DNA of 6,637 nucleotides from UBA8437 sp003445035 (lineage in GTDB: Bacteria; Planctomycetota; Planctomycetia; Planctomycetales; Planctomycetaceae), in the NCBI GenBank assembly GCA_937901285.1, contig CALCHI010000006.1, forward strand, positions 1 through 6,637. Reading direction: 5' to 3'. A program made the position numbers and the translations under genes. The notes under the pieces are model-generated. The model ran no database searches. It was not told the origin of the DNA and was given only the letters and a program-made list of their open reading frames with translations. Positions 5,709-6,637 of this stretch are shown piece by piece; position 1 is the first letter of the stretch; each line of letters starts with the position of its first letter.

Positions 5709-6637
5709 ATGAAGTTCTCCGTTTGGCTTGTTGGCCGAAGCAGCCGACGACTGATCATCGCAATGATTGTTGCCGTGCTGGTTGTGTCGGATCTGCCGGT
5801 AACGAATCGATCGTTTGCCAAGGATGCCGTGCCGTTCGCAAGGCTCGATGCCGAGTTCCAGAAGTCGATTCGGCCATTGCTGAGCCGCTATTGCCTGGGC
5901 TGCCACTCGACGAAGAAGAAGATTGGCGAGTTGGATCTCGAGCAGTTCACGACCTTTGCCGCGGTCCGCAAGGGGACGAAGTCGTGGCTGAAGGTGGTCG
6001 AGATGCTCGACAACGGCGAAATGCCGCCGAAGAAATCGGCGCAGCCGACGGCTGCACAGCGGAAGACGCTGCGGACCTGGGTCGATCAGTATCTGAACGC
6101 CGAGGCGCTGGCTCGGGCGGGAGATCCGGGGCCAGTGGTACTGAGACGGCTGAACAACGCCGAGTACACCTTCACGATCCGTGACCTGACCGGCGTGCCG
6201 CTTGACCCGGCGAGGGAATTTCCCACCGAGGGGGCAGCGGGCGAGGGCTTCACCAACACCGGCAACTCGCTGGTGATGTCGCCGGCCCTCTTGAGAAAAT
6301 ACCTCGATGCCGGCCACGAAATCGCCGGGCATGCGGTGTTGCTGCCGACTCGCATCGACTTCTCGCCGGGGAACAGCCGACGCGATTGGACAGACGAGTG
6401 GCTCGGAAAAATCCGCGCGTTCTACCGGCAGCACGCGACGGTCAAGCGACTCGGCACGCCGTACAAGGGTTACGAGCGACTGGCTCACCTCGGGAACGCC
6501 GGACTGCTGCCGCTGGAAAAGTACTTCGCCGCGACACTGGCCGAACGGAAGTCGCTCGCCAAGGGAAGCCAGGCGATCGCCGCCGTGGCCGCGCGGCGGG
6601 GTCTGAATGCCAAGTACCTGGGCCTGCTCTGGTCGCG
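5709..6637 (+). CDS. Planctomycete cytochrome c / DUF1587 protein, N-terminal part (partial)
   Basis: The frame starts at ATG 5709 and stays open to the end of the window, giving 309 residues of a protein that is normally about 800-1100 long. Residues 1-37 are a signal peptide (hydrophobic 15-29, likely cleavage after SFA). Next comes a planctomycete cytochrome domain: a CLGCH heme-binding motif (Cys62, Cys65, His66) in the context IRPLLSRYCLGCHS, and MPPKK with Met105 as the likely distal heme ligand. DUF1587 follows from about 146, with LRRLNNAEYTFTIRDLTGV, EFPTEGAAGEGF, and SPALLRKYLDA. From about 210 there is a further block (FSPGNSRRDWTDEW, then a helical region) seen in the longer members of this family. 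DUF1592, DUF1588 and DUF1585 would be expected downstream of the window. These exported proteins often pair with DUF1501 proteins. Their function is unproven but is thought to involve redox or carbohydrate chemistry. A 338-residue open frame on the opposite strand is a shadow. Confidence 0.92.
   Translation, partial: MKFSVWLVGRSSRRLIIAMIVAVLVVSDLPVTNRSFAKDAVPFARLDAEFQKSIRPLLSRYCLGCHSTKKKIGELDLEQFTTFAAVRKGTKSWLKVVEMLDNGEMPPKKSAQPTAAQRKTLRTWVDQYLNAEALARAGDPGPVVLRRLNNAEYTFTIRDLTGVPLDPAREFPTEGAAGEGFTNTGNSLVMSPALLRKYLDAGHEIAGHAVLLPTRIDFSPGNSRRDWTDEWLGKIRAFYRQHATVKRLGTPYKGYERLAHLGNAGLLPLEKYFAATLAERKSLAKGSQAIAAVAARRGLNAKYLGLLWS

Noticed and set aside
5472..6488. 338-residue open frame on the minus strand over the cytochrome gene
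   Set aside because: The plus strand encodes CLGCH and DUF1587 motifs with a good ribosome binding site; the minus frame is low-complexity, rich in arginine, and spans the intergenic region.
1..6637. tRNA genes, CRISPR arrays, transposons or attachment sites
   Set aside because: No phased short direct repeats, terminal inverted repeats, transposase or integrase motifs, or cloverleaf-like sequence were seen on reading both strands.

Overview
The window is GC-rich DNA with a gene complement typical of a planctomycete (Planctomycetota, most like marine or freshwater Planctomycetales). It holds the C-terminus of a DUF1501 protein, a secreted type I sulfatase, a 24-residue leucine-rich-repeat lipoprotein, a Tat-exported beta-propeller hydrolase-like protein, and the N-terminus of a planctomycete c-type cytochrome/DUF1587 protein. 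These families occur together almost only in that phylum. No RNA gene, CRISPR array, insertion sequence or phage gene was seen.

Layout, left to right. (1) 1-291 (+): tail of a DUF1501 protein. (2) 330-728 (+): a small lipoprotein with a heavy-metal-associated (HMA) type fold, broken by in-frame stops and at least two frame changes. (3) 720-1892 (-): an LRR lipoprotein with 13 gapless repeats; its 3' end overlaps the broken gene by 9 bp. (4) A divergent spacer, 1893-2049, holding an imperfect palindrome. (5) 2050-3492 (+): a type I sulfatase with an intact C-S-P-T-R maturation motif. (6) 3489-3938 (+): a nine-cysteine protein resembling the N-terminal zinc/[2Fe-2S] domain of the copper chaperone CopZ, joined to the sulfatase by an ATGA overlap. 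(7) A 64-bp convergent spacer with a small hairpin. (8) 4003-5523 (-): the Tat-exported propeller protein. (9) A 185-bp divergent spacer. (10) 5709-6637 (+): a DUF1587-type cytochrome-like protein that runs off the window.

How the genes may work together. The sulfatase and the exported propeller protein suggest breakdown of sulfated polysaccharides outside the cytoplasm. The most interesting point is the sulfatase/CopZ-like pair. The sulfatase needs its cysteine converted to formylglycine, and aerobic formylglycine-generating enzymes use copper, so a coupled copper/iron-sulfur metallochaperone could serve sulfatase maturation. This is an inference from gene order and motifs. The broken HMA lipoprotein in the same window is a second, decayed metal-handling protein.
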